NCBI GenBank assembly: GCA_020740775.1 | Contig: JAHEWK010000028.1 | Location: 310,001 to 374,000, forward strand | Origin: Ilyonectria destructans | Taxonomy: Eukaryota > Ascomycota > Sordariomycetes > Hypocreales > Nectriaceae | Reading direction: 5' to 3' | DNA: 64,000 nt | Part shown: positions 1-10,100 of the stretch, in pieces | Position numbering within the stretch: position 1 is the stretch's first letter | Layout: each line of letters opens with the position of its first letter | The notes under the pieces: generated by a model | The model's database searches: none | The model's input: the letters and a program-made list of their open reading frames with translations, nothing else | Told to the model about the DNA's origin: nothing | Made by a program: the position numbers and the translations under genes

Positions 1-201
1 ATTGAACTTGCCCTTGGTCCGTTTTCTGTTCCCAAAGTCTGCCCGATATGGAGAAGTGATTGTACTTAGCTATCGGTACCCAGAGTGTTGACATCCGTTG
101 TTTAACGGATCAATGGCTATTCCGATCCATTGGTGGCTGGGATGTGGATGTCTTCTTGTCAATAGCTTCCGCTGGTTAACGCTAGTCTTTTTCTCTTTTA
201 A

Positions 202-1823
202 TCAACACAATATGCTCATTTCAACAGTGCTAGTTTCCAATCGAGTCCACAGCGGTGACACCATTTGCCCAGCAACACTAAACAAACGCTCACACTCTGC
301 AGACATAGGCGGCACCGACAGCAAGTCGAGAGCCATTCGTGACAGTCGGGGGTAATCTTTCCGTCTCTCCCACCAATATTGGATGGGATCCGTGACGAGA
401 GAGTCGTTCTTAGCGTCGGGACTCGACAGCCAGTGGTCATATTCGTCATAGTCTGCATTCAGTGAACTTTCCAAGACCATCTGCCTGCCAGAGACGAAGT
501 CCTGTGGGCTCGGTGTCTTTCGAGCGCACTCATTGCCTTCAAACGCTTGAGTGGAGGTTCTTCACCCGAATTCGAAAGAGTCGGTAGTGATTTGTACTCT
601 TCGTCCCACAATGTCCTCACCATTCTTATTGCCTCCTGAAGCCATGGCAGCTGTGCTTTGGTCCATGTATTCTCGAAATATCCCCAACGCGAGGCTGGAT
701 TCAAAACCGCCGAAGCATAGTACGCTGGCGTCCCGTCAAGCTTCGTGTAGTAGTCGTTCAACTTGGCCCAACCCAGGTTAATGTTTATCTTGAAGTGTTC
801 GGGATCCGGGTAGTTCTCCGCTGTTGCTTTTCACTCCTCCAGCCTGTCCATCAGGAATTCGTACGTTGAGGCAACGTCCCACATTTTGCCATATGCCTCA
901 ATACGGCCCCCTTTGCGTACTCGTCTTTGGGCGTCGCCCTCAAGCATTCGAAGTGCCTCCTGTTGGATTGTGACCTCGGGTGGCGGCATAAATATCACCA
1001 TCAAAGATAAAAGTTGCTATCTATTGCCACTGGCTTAGCAAGAAGCTTCTAGTTGATTCCACATAGCTCAGAAAAGGCATAAAAAGCCTGCCCTGAACCC
1101 TCAAGAAGAAGAACAACCTTCTCAATGAACATCACTTGATCAATCACTTCTGCTATTGCATACAGCAAATTGCGTATCCAACACCTCCTCGAAGTCAACA
1201 AGCACTTTGTCCATCAACTCAATAACGTTCCAGTCGTTTTCGTTCAGAAGACTCTCCTCGCGGAGACACAAGGGCATCCCTTCCTTCCTTCTAACACCGT
1301 TGCGACATTTCCTGTTGAATTCAATCGTGGCCTTCTCAACGAGGTCTTCGAGGAAGGGCCGCAACCTAAGGCCCCGCCGCATCATGTAGAGCGTCGACAA
1401 CCAGCGAGTCTGGTTATCGCGGACAACGTCCAAAGGTTTCCTTGCTCGAGTCTTCGGACTGTCAGAGTGTTGAAAGAACTCTTCCTGCAGCGCACGGAGA
1501 CGGTACGTCAGCTTGTCGGACCGATGGATCCAATGGACCAGGTTGTGGAGCTTTCCGATGGGGCCTTTCTTTCGCCAGATTTCGTGCTGGGCAGCACCAA
1601 AACCAGACTCCCCATCAATCTCTGCTTCGAAAGCCTCAGCCTTATGCCCAAACAACAGAGCTTTTACCACCAGGTTGAGGACGTGGCCGAAGCATCGCAC
1701 TCTCCGTTTCTTCGGATCAAAACCTAGCGCCCCCGCAATCTCCTCCGTTGCTGTATCCATATTGCCAGCGTTGTCAAGTGTGATGTACCCCACCCTATCG
1801 AGTATCTCATATGTGCAGACCAC
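202..1823 (-). pseudogene. Decayed hAT-family transposase, C-terminal two thirds
   Basis: This is a remnant of a hAT DNA transposase spread over several minus-strand frames. The longest piece (1140-1823) carries the DDE-region motifs typical of fungal hAT proteins: a YITLDNAGNMDTA stretch with the second catalytic Asp, RCFGHVLNL with the C-x2-H motif, GPIGKLHNLVHWI, and TRWLSTLYMM. A second piece (459-761) has the SAVLNPASRWGYFENTW segment. A third (202-480) has the C-terminal dimerisation region, with WWERRKDYPRLSRMALDLLSVPPMSAECERLFS. Frame changes and stops separate the pieces. The N-terminal BED finger and the first catalytic Asp region are missing, replaced upstream by an OrsD-type fragment. 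It cannot encode an active transposase. I did not find its inverted ends or a target duplication. Confidence 0.85.
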
Positions 1824-2351
1824 ATATGGAGATCGGTGCGTTCATCCCTTACCGGCCAGGCTACGCTCCCATTTCGCTTGATGATCCAGTACTCCCGCTT
1901 TGACCCAGCGACCCATGTCTGTAGGTATACATACTCAAAGAGGTGGTCAATATTACCGTATCGCACAGCGGCGGTGTTGCTTGGGCAATCCGTGGCTAAA
2001 GGATCCGAGAAATGAACGTCTCATGGTCGGAAAATGGATTGTCCTAAATTTGCATTCGCAACAGGCGAAACCATCATAGACCTGGAGTTTGGGGTGTTCG
2101 AGAGATCCATCTTCAGCGGGGCTGACATCGTCTGGTTTGGAGAGCGGAAGGGTCTTGAGTAGTCGAAATAGGCCCTTTCTTGCGTGGGTCGGGATCTTAT
2201 GCTTATCTCGCAGGTGGGATATAACACAAGATTTACCAATGCTGAGTGCATATTTACACTCTGACTGGGTATAGATGAGAAGGTTGGTTATCGGATCAAT
2301 CCATAACTGGAGGTGGATGAAGGCTTCTGGCGTGGTGGTGGTGGTTGACAC
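1824..2351 (-). pseudogene. OrsD-type C2H2-like fragment (DUF3505-like)
   Basis: The minus-strand frames 1953-2351 and 1828-1966 read together, across one frame shift near 1965, as an OrsD/DUF3505-type region. This fungal module is found in OrsD-like proteins and in telomere-linked RecQ or recombinase-like genes. Visible traits are [29 protein letters not shown], a second FACCECKFRT Cys pair, and VYLQTWVAGSKREYWI. Stops and the frame shift mark it as non-functional. It is followed directly (about 1823) by hAT transposase coding sequence in another frame, so the two are fused remnants, not one gene. The family assignment rests on motif spacing recalled from the family and was not searched. Confidence 0.6.
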
Positions 2352-2383
2352 TGACAGCCAGGATCAGTACCTACGCCCCGAGA

Positions 2384-3616
2384 TTATCAACACCGAGGAA
2401 GTAGACAAGCACCGTAAGTTTAAGCTATTTGGCAAACTTCACAATATTAGCATTGCTCTTCGAACGAGTAGTTAACTTCTCGAGGACTTTTATAAAGCTT
2501 AACGGCAAACTGCCCCTGCTAAACCTATTCTTACGTGGGTTTAAAACGTCTATACTCACTGGCAGTCCGATGAGGCAATAGCCTCGCGCACTCTGCTGAA
2601 ACGGACGGCATTAAACGGAATGCTTTCCATTATTGAGGAACGATGGGTTAGCTAAGGCAGCAAAGAATAAGATAAACCCGCAATTCTGAAAGAATAACTT
2701 TCCCTTGACGAGTGGAAGGTTGTTGCTGCAGTTCAGAAGATCCTTTAACTATTTAAGGTCGCCTCAAAGCAACTCCAGGGCGAGGGTATTACTGGTAAAC
2801 GGTTAACTTCAGGGGGGTTCGATAAGTACTTTCAGGTGGTGGAGATCTTCTTGACCACCTCGAGCTGACGATCAGATTATGGAAGAGGTTCACCTGTTCG
2901 ATGATATGGATGCGAAGACCCGGCGGCTATTGAAGATTTACATTAAGCTTGGATGGAAGAAGCTGAATGACTACTATGGCAAGCTGACCTCAACTGCCTA
3001 CGTAGCGGCCGTTGTATTCCACCCTGCAAGAAATGGCGAACTCTTGAGCAGCTTTGGAACCAACTCCCGTCTCGCCAGACCTTAGGGTGGAAGAGGACGT
3101 ATAAGAAAGGCTTAACGACAGTCTGGGAAGAGAAGTACAAGAGTATAGCTTATAATGTTGCTGGTAATGCCGCTTTAGCAGCTGGGACTAATAATACCTT
3201 AGACTATATTGAGCGCCGACTGGTATTCAGTCGGTTATTAACTTGTTCTGACTCTTAAGGGCGATAAAGGAAACGACTGAAGCAGTCAGCTGCGTTGCCA
3301 GAGGATGAGCTTAATCAGTATCTATTAGAGCTACCGGTGGACAATATTGCATATAAAGCTGACCCAATTGCTTGGTGGAGGGACGTTGGCGCTATGTGTT
3401 TTCCTCGGCTGTCTTATATAGCTGTTAACTTTCTTACTATTGCATCGTCTTCTGCAGAAACGGAGAGAGCTTTCAGCAGTTGCGGGAGGATAGTAACACC
3501 ACTTAGATCTCGCCTGTGACGCCATATTGTGGCCATGGCTCAGTGCCTTCACTTCTGGAGTAAAGCTGGTATTTATCAGCTAAATATTCCTCTTGGTCTC
3601 CTTGAAGGGGATAATT
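2384..3616 (+). pseudogene. Heavily decayed hAT-family transposase, second copy, plus strand
   Basis: Scattered plus-strand frames resemble a different hAT transposase in correct order. At 2410-2480 there is [10 protein letters not shown], corresponding to the conserved GPIGKLHNI segment. At 2700-2830 a SLDEWKVVAAVQKIL...FDKYFQVVE stretch corresponds to the middle region. At 3295-3519 the C-terminal dimerisation domain reads DPIAWWRDVGAMCFPRLSYIA followed by ASSSAETERAFSSCGRIV. There are many in-frame TAG/TAA stops and at least four frame changes. The local base composition is AT-rich with many TA dinucleotides, compatible with old point-mutational decay. No function is expected. Its orientation is opposite to the hAT relic at 202-1823, and the C-terminal sequences differ, so it is not the other half of that copy. 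Confidence 0.75.
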
Positions 3617-3674
3617 AGAGGTAAGTTCTTCGATTGGTGGGCAGAATCACTGTAGATAGGGATAATAAGGACTA

Positions 3675-3765
3675 GCGTTAAGCCATTGATCGAATCGATC
3701 GATTGAAGGTGACGATCGATATAAATCGATCGATCAGAGCTCGGAATCGATCTATACGATCGATT
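3675..3765. repeat. ATCGAT/CGATCG-rich cluster
   Basis: About 90 bp with repeated overlapping ATCGAT and CGATCGAT palindromes (for example around 3687-3700, 3713-3732 and 3748-3762). It sits exactly between the decayed hAT copy and the RNase H fragment. No coding sense was found. Confidence 0.5.
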
Positions 3766-4034
3766 TCCAACTCTGGGCACAGGGCGCCACCACGTGGTCT
3801 CGCGACTGGGTACTTAATGGATGGAAAACGAGCTCGGGCGCGGAGGTGAAGAACGGGGATCTGTGGAAACTGCTTCTTGGAGAGATCGAAAGAAGGAATC
3901 GTTCGGGCTTGAAAATTCAATTCTGGAAAATTCCCCGATCATCGAATGTAACGGCGGACCGCGCCGCGAAACAAGCCGCAGAGAAGGATGAAGAACTGGA
4001 TCAGTATTGCGAGATCAAGGGTATTCTCACATGA
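3759..4034 (+). pseudogene. RNase H domain fragment (C-terminal half)
   Basis: One plus-strand frame is open from about 3759 to the stop at 4034 and reads like the second half of a type-1 RNase H fold. There is a SRDWVLNGWKTSSGAEVKNGDLWKLL stretch, then GLKIQFWKIPRSSNVTADRAAKQAA. The last part holds the N-x-x-A-D-x-x-A motif that carries a catalytic Asp in RNase HI, and WKIP is typical of the preceding strand. The N-terminal half with the first catalytic residues is absent, and the frame runs upstream into the ATCGAT-rich cluster. It could derive from a retroelement or from a host RNase H gene. As it stands it is a fragment. Confidence 0.65.
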
Positions 4035-4221
4035 TATGACCATTGAGATACTTCTTGATATCTGCTAATGTTCATCGTCAATCCCACTTGTCCTAACCCA
4101 GGATAACCAATATTATTATACATATGTTGCAGCATATCAATTCCTCCTAAATGAACGGTCTTGCTGCCTCTGGTCTCTTGTATTCTGAAACGGCTGAGTT
4201 CTGCGTCATTTGTCCCGTCAA

Positions 4222-4578
4222 TTAAATCATCTTCGATGATGGATGACAGTTAAATGCCTCCAGGATGCACCGATGTTCCTCCTGGAGCCGTGAAATGCAT
4301 TCATAAAGTGACATGACGTCAGCTTTTGTTTTTTCAACCGTTGTTGGAAAAATGCCTTGTTCTTGCCACCTTTCGAGGTCGTCTGTCATTTTTTCGATTT
4401 TACGATCCTTCTTAGCAATCAGCTCGCAGAGGTTGCAGCCAGTGCCTTCATATTTAGTCTCATAGACTAGCTTCATGCCGCAGGTTTCTCCAATTCGATT
4501 TTCCTTTAAGCACTGCTGGCGGAATCTGCCCCACTTCCAGGACCCGCAAGACCAGACAGTTTGGTCGAAAAAGCACAT
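4222..4578 (-). CDS. Small conserved fungal Cys-rich protein of unknown function (118 aa)
   Basis: An uninterrupted minus-strand frame begins with MCFFDQTVWSCGSWKWG. The N-terminal third is rich in Cys and aromatic residues: C-G-S-W-K-W-G-x-F-R-Q-Q-C, then GETCGMKL, then C-x2-C in CNLCELIAKKDRKIEKM. The rest is charged and probably helical, with ERWQEQG near residue 70. I recall this arrangement (Cys/Trp-rich start, FRQQC, ETCG, CxxC followed by a basic helix) in short uncharacterised proteins of Pezizomycotina, and infer this is a member. There is no signal peptide and no intron is needed. The length is as expected for the group as I remember it. A role in metal binding is only a guess from the Cys pattern. 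It is one of few intact-looking genes in this relic-filled end. Confidence 0.65.
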   Translation of the reverse strand: MCFFDQTVWSCGSWKWGRFRQQCLKENRIGETCGMKLVYETKYEGTGCNLCELIAKKDRKIEKMTDDLERWQEQGIFPTTVEKTKADVMSLYECISRLQEEHRCILEAFNCHPSSKMI

Positions 4579-6525
4579 TTGGTACGATTTTGGAGAGGGT
4601 TTGAGGTTTCAAAGGGTTGGAACGCGAAAGAAAGGCGGATGAGGGATATTCAAATTTAGGAGCGTAACCCCGGACCGTTTAAATCCTTCACAACTAATTT
4701 TGGGCCGTTGGAACAGGGCTGGTCATTTGCCGATTCACGGTTGCTGTTGGTTCCAACGTTGCCAACTGCATATTTGGCACCCAGATTTGGAAGGCCAGTC
4801 TGGTACAGCGGGTAAATGCCAGATGTGATTGGGCTCTAGCCACTGGTGGTTCCACCAGGGCGGCTTCATCAAAACTCACCTGCTTGTTGCTGGACCCCAA
4901 AGATAAACGGGCTCTGGTTAAAGCGCACAGGCAATCATTTCAAAGAGCCATCCTTTGAGTGCATCTCGTGCCTCCTGCCCCAAGCGCTCTACAATCACAA
5001 TCAGTGGCAGGGTCCGAATGGATACAGTAAAGGGTGGGGTGCGAGGTCCGTGTAATTGGAGGGGTAGTTCCGCAGCCTTCTGAGTAACTCAATGGCAGAC
5101 TGAACCAACTGTTGGGATTGACAGAGGAGGAGGGGCAGAAAAAAGTGGCTGCACACTACCTCTTATGGTTCCACCGCGCCGCGGCCGAGGACGTGACGAG
5201 GATCAAGTTTTCCGGGCTCAGTTTGGGAAGACGGGGCGATGTGGCGCACTACCAGACGGTGGATTGACGGGCTAGGAGACGCAGATCCAGGACAGTTGTA
5301 ATTGCTCTTGTCCGGTCTGCCCAGCAGAGTTGGGTTGCAGGTTTGGTTGTGCACGCACAGTACAAAATTTGGGGCAGCTGCTTTGAGAACCTGAGAGGCT
5401 GACGGCGTTTCGCATGGAGCAGCGAGCCGTCGCATGGGACCCTACCTTCGACCAAAAGAAACACTCCTCTATTCCCGTTCGATTTACAAGTTACACATGC
5501 GCGCTGCTGCAATCACGCACCTTGGTAGCTGCAGAAGAGGTCGCGATTTGTGTATCTTGCCGCGTTACCAACGCGAGATGATCATGCGCTCAGAGAGTGG
5601 CCGCAACGCGACGCGTTCTGACGTGAGCAACGGGTTCCCTTGACCACACGAATCCATGTTGGGCCAGATGCACGAGCGCGCCTCTCCTTTGAGAAACCCC
5701 TCTACGCACGAGGATGGCGGGTCCTGTCTCACGAGCCATAAGCAAAAAGTTTCGCGAGTTGTGAACGTATACCAAGGAATGAGGGCAAATATTTCAAGTC
5801 ATACTTGACTCTTGGCACGTAATGTGATCCATCCGTATGACGCTGATCTTGCATCTTCTATAACTTAACTAACTTAGAAGAATTGGAAATAGTCGACTGT
5901 TTTAGTGGAGTTTTAGTGGAGGTGTGGTGGCAGTGCGCTGAACGATACGCTGCAGACGGCCCAAAAATCCGACCCAATTCACGTTTACGGACACAACTTC
6001 ACATCCACGCACACTGCCGATACGCAAGATCGATCAAATTAATTGCCAGAAGCAGGGCTTCACGTAGGTACAACTTTTATCGTACCGCGACGCGCAGCCG
6101 TCGAGCGCCGGCGTCGCGTTGCTGATATCACCAGGAAATCCGGGATATTACGGGCCGGGCTGTCATCTGCGGGGTCATCCGCCGATCACGCACTCAAAAG
6201 CCCCTACGATATCCGCATGATTCAGCCGAAGGCTGACTCTACATCAGTGCCTTTCGGTACGAAAGGTCTTTTAAGCTCTGGGATTCTCTACCCAAAAATC
6301 GACCGCTCATCCCTGCAAACACACCCCTGTCAAATTACCCGATTAGTCGTCCCCGGCGCCCCTCCGCTTGGCTGGAAATTTATTTCCCGATTAGTAAGCG
6401 CAACTGCACCTCCTGTTGGTCCGGATTAACCCCATCCGAATGCCCCCCAGAGGTGCCAATCTTCCCTCCTCGAAAGGCACGTGAAATGCACGTGAAATTG
6501 TACGTGGGAACTCTTACCTCAGCAA
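4579..6525. other. Non-coding or unassignable stretch
   Basis: About 1.9 kb without a supportable gene. Open frames are short (at most 128 aa), overlap one another on both strands and show no recognisable motif. No tandem repeats, tRNA-like folds or transposon motifs were seen. Confidence 0.5.
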
Positions 6526-6617
6526 GCTCAGACCATATTGCTCGTGCCAAGGCAACGTGACGGGACTATACCTAATCGGTAAAGGTCACCTGACGTCCTC
6601 GAGCAAATGGTCTGAGG
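6526..6617. mobile_element. Short inverted-repeat element (MITE-like), copy A
   Basis: Imperfect inverted repeats about 17-18 bp long bound this approx. 90-bp segment. The left end reads CTCAGACCATATTGCTCG at 6527 and the right end CGAGCAAATGGTCTGAG at 6600-6616. The same terminal sequence recurs at 7025-7106, so this is a small dispersed family. No clear target duplication was seen. Confidence 0.5.
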
Positions 6618-7024
6618 ATTCTGTCAAGGTGCTTACACTGACTAGTCGACAATTTTCGCGCCTCCGGAGTATCACTTTTTTCCATATCCATAGTAGCCAC
6701 ATCAAAGCACATTATATTTGCCTTCAATTTCAATGAGCTGTGCATAAAGGTATGCTGTATCTAGAAATCGATTTTTGTGACCCCCGTATGCCTGTGTCTT
6801 GTGGAAAACTCTGATATGTGGTGGACCAAGACTTTGGCACAATCGCCAACCCTGCCACTCTTCCGCCAAATAGCCCACGAAGCGAAGAGTAAACATTGTA
6901 AAAAATCAGTGAAGCGCTATCGAACATTGTATAACGCTTCCGTCGGTCAGAGTTTACATTCTATCGTGTTGTAAGGTACGCGTTGTGTCCATCTTGACTC
7001 AGGCCAAAAATCATTGACACGGCA
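6618..7024. other. Spacer between the two short inverted-repeat elements
   Basis: About 400 bp with no supported gene. A partial terminal motif (GACTCAGGCC) occurs near 6995, so the two elements could also be parts of a larger, rearranged unit. Confidence 0.4.
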
Positions 7025-7106
7025 CTCAGGCCATTTGCTCGAGGAGTCCCACAAATAACGTGACCAAATCCCAATGACGCTAAACTCCTCTTGGAAATGG
7101 CCTGAG
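7025..7106. mobile_element. Short inverted-repeat element (MITE-like), copy B
   Basis: A 23-bp inverted repeat (left arm 7025-7047, right arm 7084-7106; only two or three mismatches) encloses 36 bp. The arm sequence CTCAGGCCATTTGCTCG matches the ends of the element at 6526-6617. It lies close to the 3' side of the Helitron gene, but its structure is a true inverted repeat, unlike a Helitron end. Confidence 0.5.
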
Positions 7107-10100
7107 CATGCTGGGTAAGGAAAACTCAGTTTGTGATAGCATTATTGCTCTTGTCCTTATATTTTATGAGATTCTCTCTTATGCTCTGATTATATATATA
7201 TTGGTTTTCTATCCTTCTACCTACTTCTATTTATATGTAAGAAACCTATTATCTAAATTACATTACTGCTAGTATTGTGCAGATGGATACCTATGACAAT
7301 AACGATAATCGGGCCTCATTTACTGTCCTCTCGCACAACTGTTCCAGCCTAGCCTCGCCATCAAACATTTCCTGTGGTATTTTATTCCCGACTATGTCCT
7401 GCACTCGTGCCTTTGACAGCAACATAATGCCATCAAGCGATTTGCACCGCGATAGCTGCACATACAGACTATATGGATCGCACTTTCCTGGCTCGAGTTG
7501 TCCAGTCTTGGTACTCAGCTTTGTTCCGGTTCCTCGCAGCTCCAGCGCAATCTGGAGGAGGGTTTCGCCTTGGATTTTGTAGTCGGTGCATGCGAATGCC
7601 GCAGTGCAGGGAAGTCCTCGGCGGCTCACATTATGCCGCTGCCAAGGCCTCTTCTTGACCCTCTTCATCTTTTCTATTGGTATTTGCGCACTCGTTGGAG
7701 TAAGTAGAATTGTGCCTGGTGGCATTTCATCAAATTCGAACTTCTTCGTTGACTCGGACGACAGGATGATGCCGGCAGGTGGTCCAAAGTGGAGGATAAT
7801 GTTCGGGGCGAGTTGATACCCTGGGAATCTTTTGCTGTCTGGTATAACTTCTAGCCCTGTGTACTTGGCGCCATTCACGAGCTTGAGGCCTGGGTTTATA
7901 TTCATGGTCACCACAACCGGCATACCAGGCACGAACATGAATGTGGCCGGCACACAGATCTTGCTGTCATCCCCGACGCTGACCATGAGCGTAGCTTCTT
8001 CCTCCGTTACCGGTAATGTACTGGGTTTACCCCAACGGTGCTGGGGTAGAAATATCCGGACTGGCTTCTGGTGGTGCCTCTGGAAGGCCAAGACCGCATC
8101 CATGTTCAGGCACCATCTGGTGCTGTTGAGGGGTGTGACTACTGTGATGCCCTTGCCCCATGGTATGGCTCGGCCTTCCTGAAAGCACCGGCTATTAAGA
8201 AGCTCCATGTCGGACTCGTCTTGCTGCCCCTGCCGGATCCGAGTCAGCAGCCGCTGCAGCTCCGGGTCCCCCGCTGCGCGCACCTGTTCGGTGAGCATAA
8301 CGACGGTGGTAAATCGAGCCCAGAGCGCGTGCGCCCTCATTTCGTCCGCAATCCTGAGGGCGGACCATGGCGTCAACAGCGACTTGTTTTGCACTGGGCG
8401 GAACTGGTGGAAATCTCCTGATAGTAGCACCACTGGGATGCCGCCAAAATCTTGATTCGATCCCCGGGAGGCGCAAAGTCGCTTGTTGATGTCGGAGAGC
8501 GTCTGGAGGCCCAGCATGCTCACCTCGTCAATGATGAGCAGCCACTTTTCTCTCCATCTTCTTCGAGCATCACCGTCCACGTAGGTTACCGTGCTGCCAT
8601 CGTCGGCATTGCTGCCGGATGCGTTGGGTTGCATCCCACAGGCGGAGTGAATAGTCACGCCGTTGATCCGCGCTGCTGCGGCCCCCGATGTCGCCGTCAT
8701 AAGCAGCCTGTGCGATATGTCTTTGCTAGCGAACAATTCCGCCAACTCCTCGATGACCCTGGACTTCCCGGTGCCGCCCTCCCCACCCAGGAACTCGCAT
8801 AGTTGTGCGTTATCATTGTTCTCGACATTACTGCTCTCAAAATTATCGCTGTTATCTTCATCCGGGATGGTATCGAGATGGCGACACACTAAAAGGAAGG
8901 CGATTTCCTGCCGCTCGTTCAAGGTAAACCTCCTTGCAATCTCCCGACCGGCATGGAGGAATGTTGTCGACGGTCCAAAGGCGACCCTGGCACTGGGTCT
9001 CTGAGTGTTCCGGGTGTCTGTTTCTGACATTTCTATACTATCTTCTCCCGCACCCGCGAACGTATGGTCCAGTGATGCTTCTGCGCCGGCAGCTGTGTTC
9101 TGCGTAATCTGAACTCCATCAGAGCCTCGGATTCTTTTCACAATTTCCTTGTCAGCTTGATCCTGCTTACTCTTAATTCCTCTAAGCTGACGTTGCGTTG
9201 GGAGCTCGCTCTTGGCTACCATGGTTGGCTGGTACTGCGCTGGGTTCTCTGCGGAAGCGACAGTCTCGACATCATCCGCAAAGTCGGTGATATCTGCTTG
9301 GGCTTCGCGGAGCTGATCTAGCATCTGCAAAAGATGCTCCGAACCCGCGGTCACCTGGTTGGGGGCTGTAGCACCTCGTACTGTCTCAATCAATCGGCCA
9401 AGCTGGCCAACCTGGTCTGGGCGATATGCTTTTACTGGGCCTGTAGGATCTTGGAGATCATACCCCATAGCGTCGATGTCATCCAAAACGGCGTCGTCCC
9501 CCGCAGCCGCCCACTGCTTTGCGTCTCGCCGCGCATCTTCCGCTGATCGCTTCAAGAGCTGGATGTTGCCTGCGATAGTCTGGAGTCTTTTGGGGAGTTG
9601 CCGTCTCCAGTGCTCCCAGATTTCGTTGGTGTCACCAGACGCTGCTGTAATAAACTTCTCCCATGGTACGAAGAGTGCAAGGTGCTGTACTGCAGCTCTA
9701 GTACTAATATCAGTACATGCTCTTTGTTTATCTGTACTGTTACATGGCTTGTGCTTACCTGCGGTATTTGTCTGTGTTTGAATCAATATCAAAGTCCATA
9801 TCGAGAAAGCCGTTAATGCACGGCACTGCATACTTCCCCGGGGGTCTTAGAACTTGCACCCAGTCCCTTCCCGGCTTCCAGTTCCTTTCAAATTCTATCT
9901 TCACCAACTCCTTGGGAGGTGAATCTATCCTCTTTTGTAATGTAACAAGCGATACGTAGTCATAGAAGCATAATGTCTGCAGCACCTCTCCACGGTGGTG
10001 GTAGGCTTCAATGTATGGTAGCTTCTTGCCATTGCTTCCCACCAAGACCCTCTCAGCGCTGGCTTCCGCGCCGTTGCCGTTGCCATTGCCACCTATGTTC

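Noticed and set aside
2384..3616. Repeat-induced point mutation as the cause of decay
   Set aside because: The copy is AT-rich with many TA dinucleotides, but without an undamaged partner copy a CpA-to-TpA bias cannot be shown, and other elements in the window (hAT, Helitron, Crypton) are not mutated this way.
7107..7290. Helitron 3' terminus with CTRR and hairpin
   Set aside because: Several CTAG/CTAA-like words occur but none has a convincing adjacent short hairpin, so no terminus is claimed.
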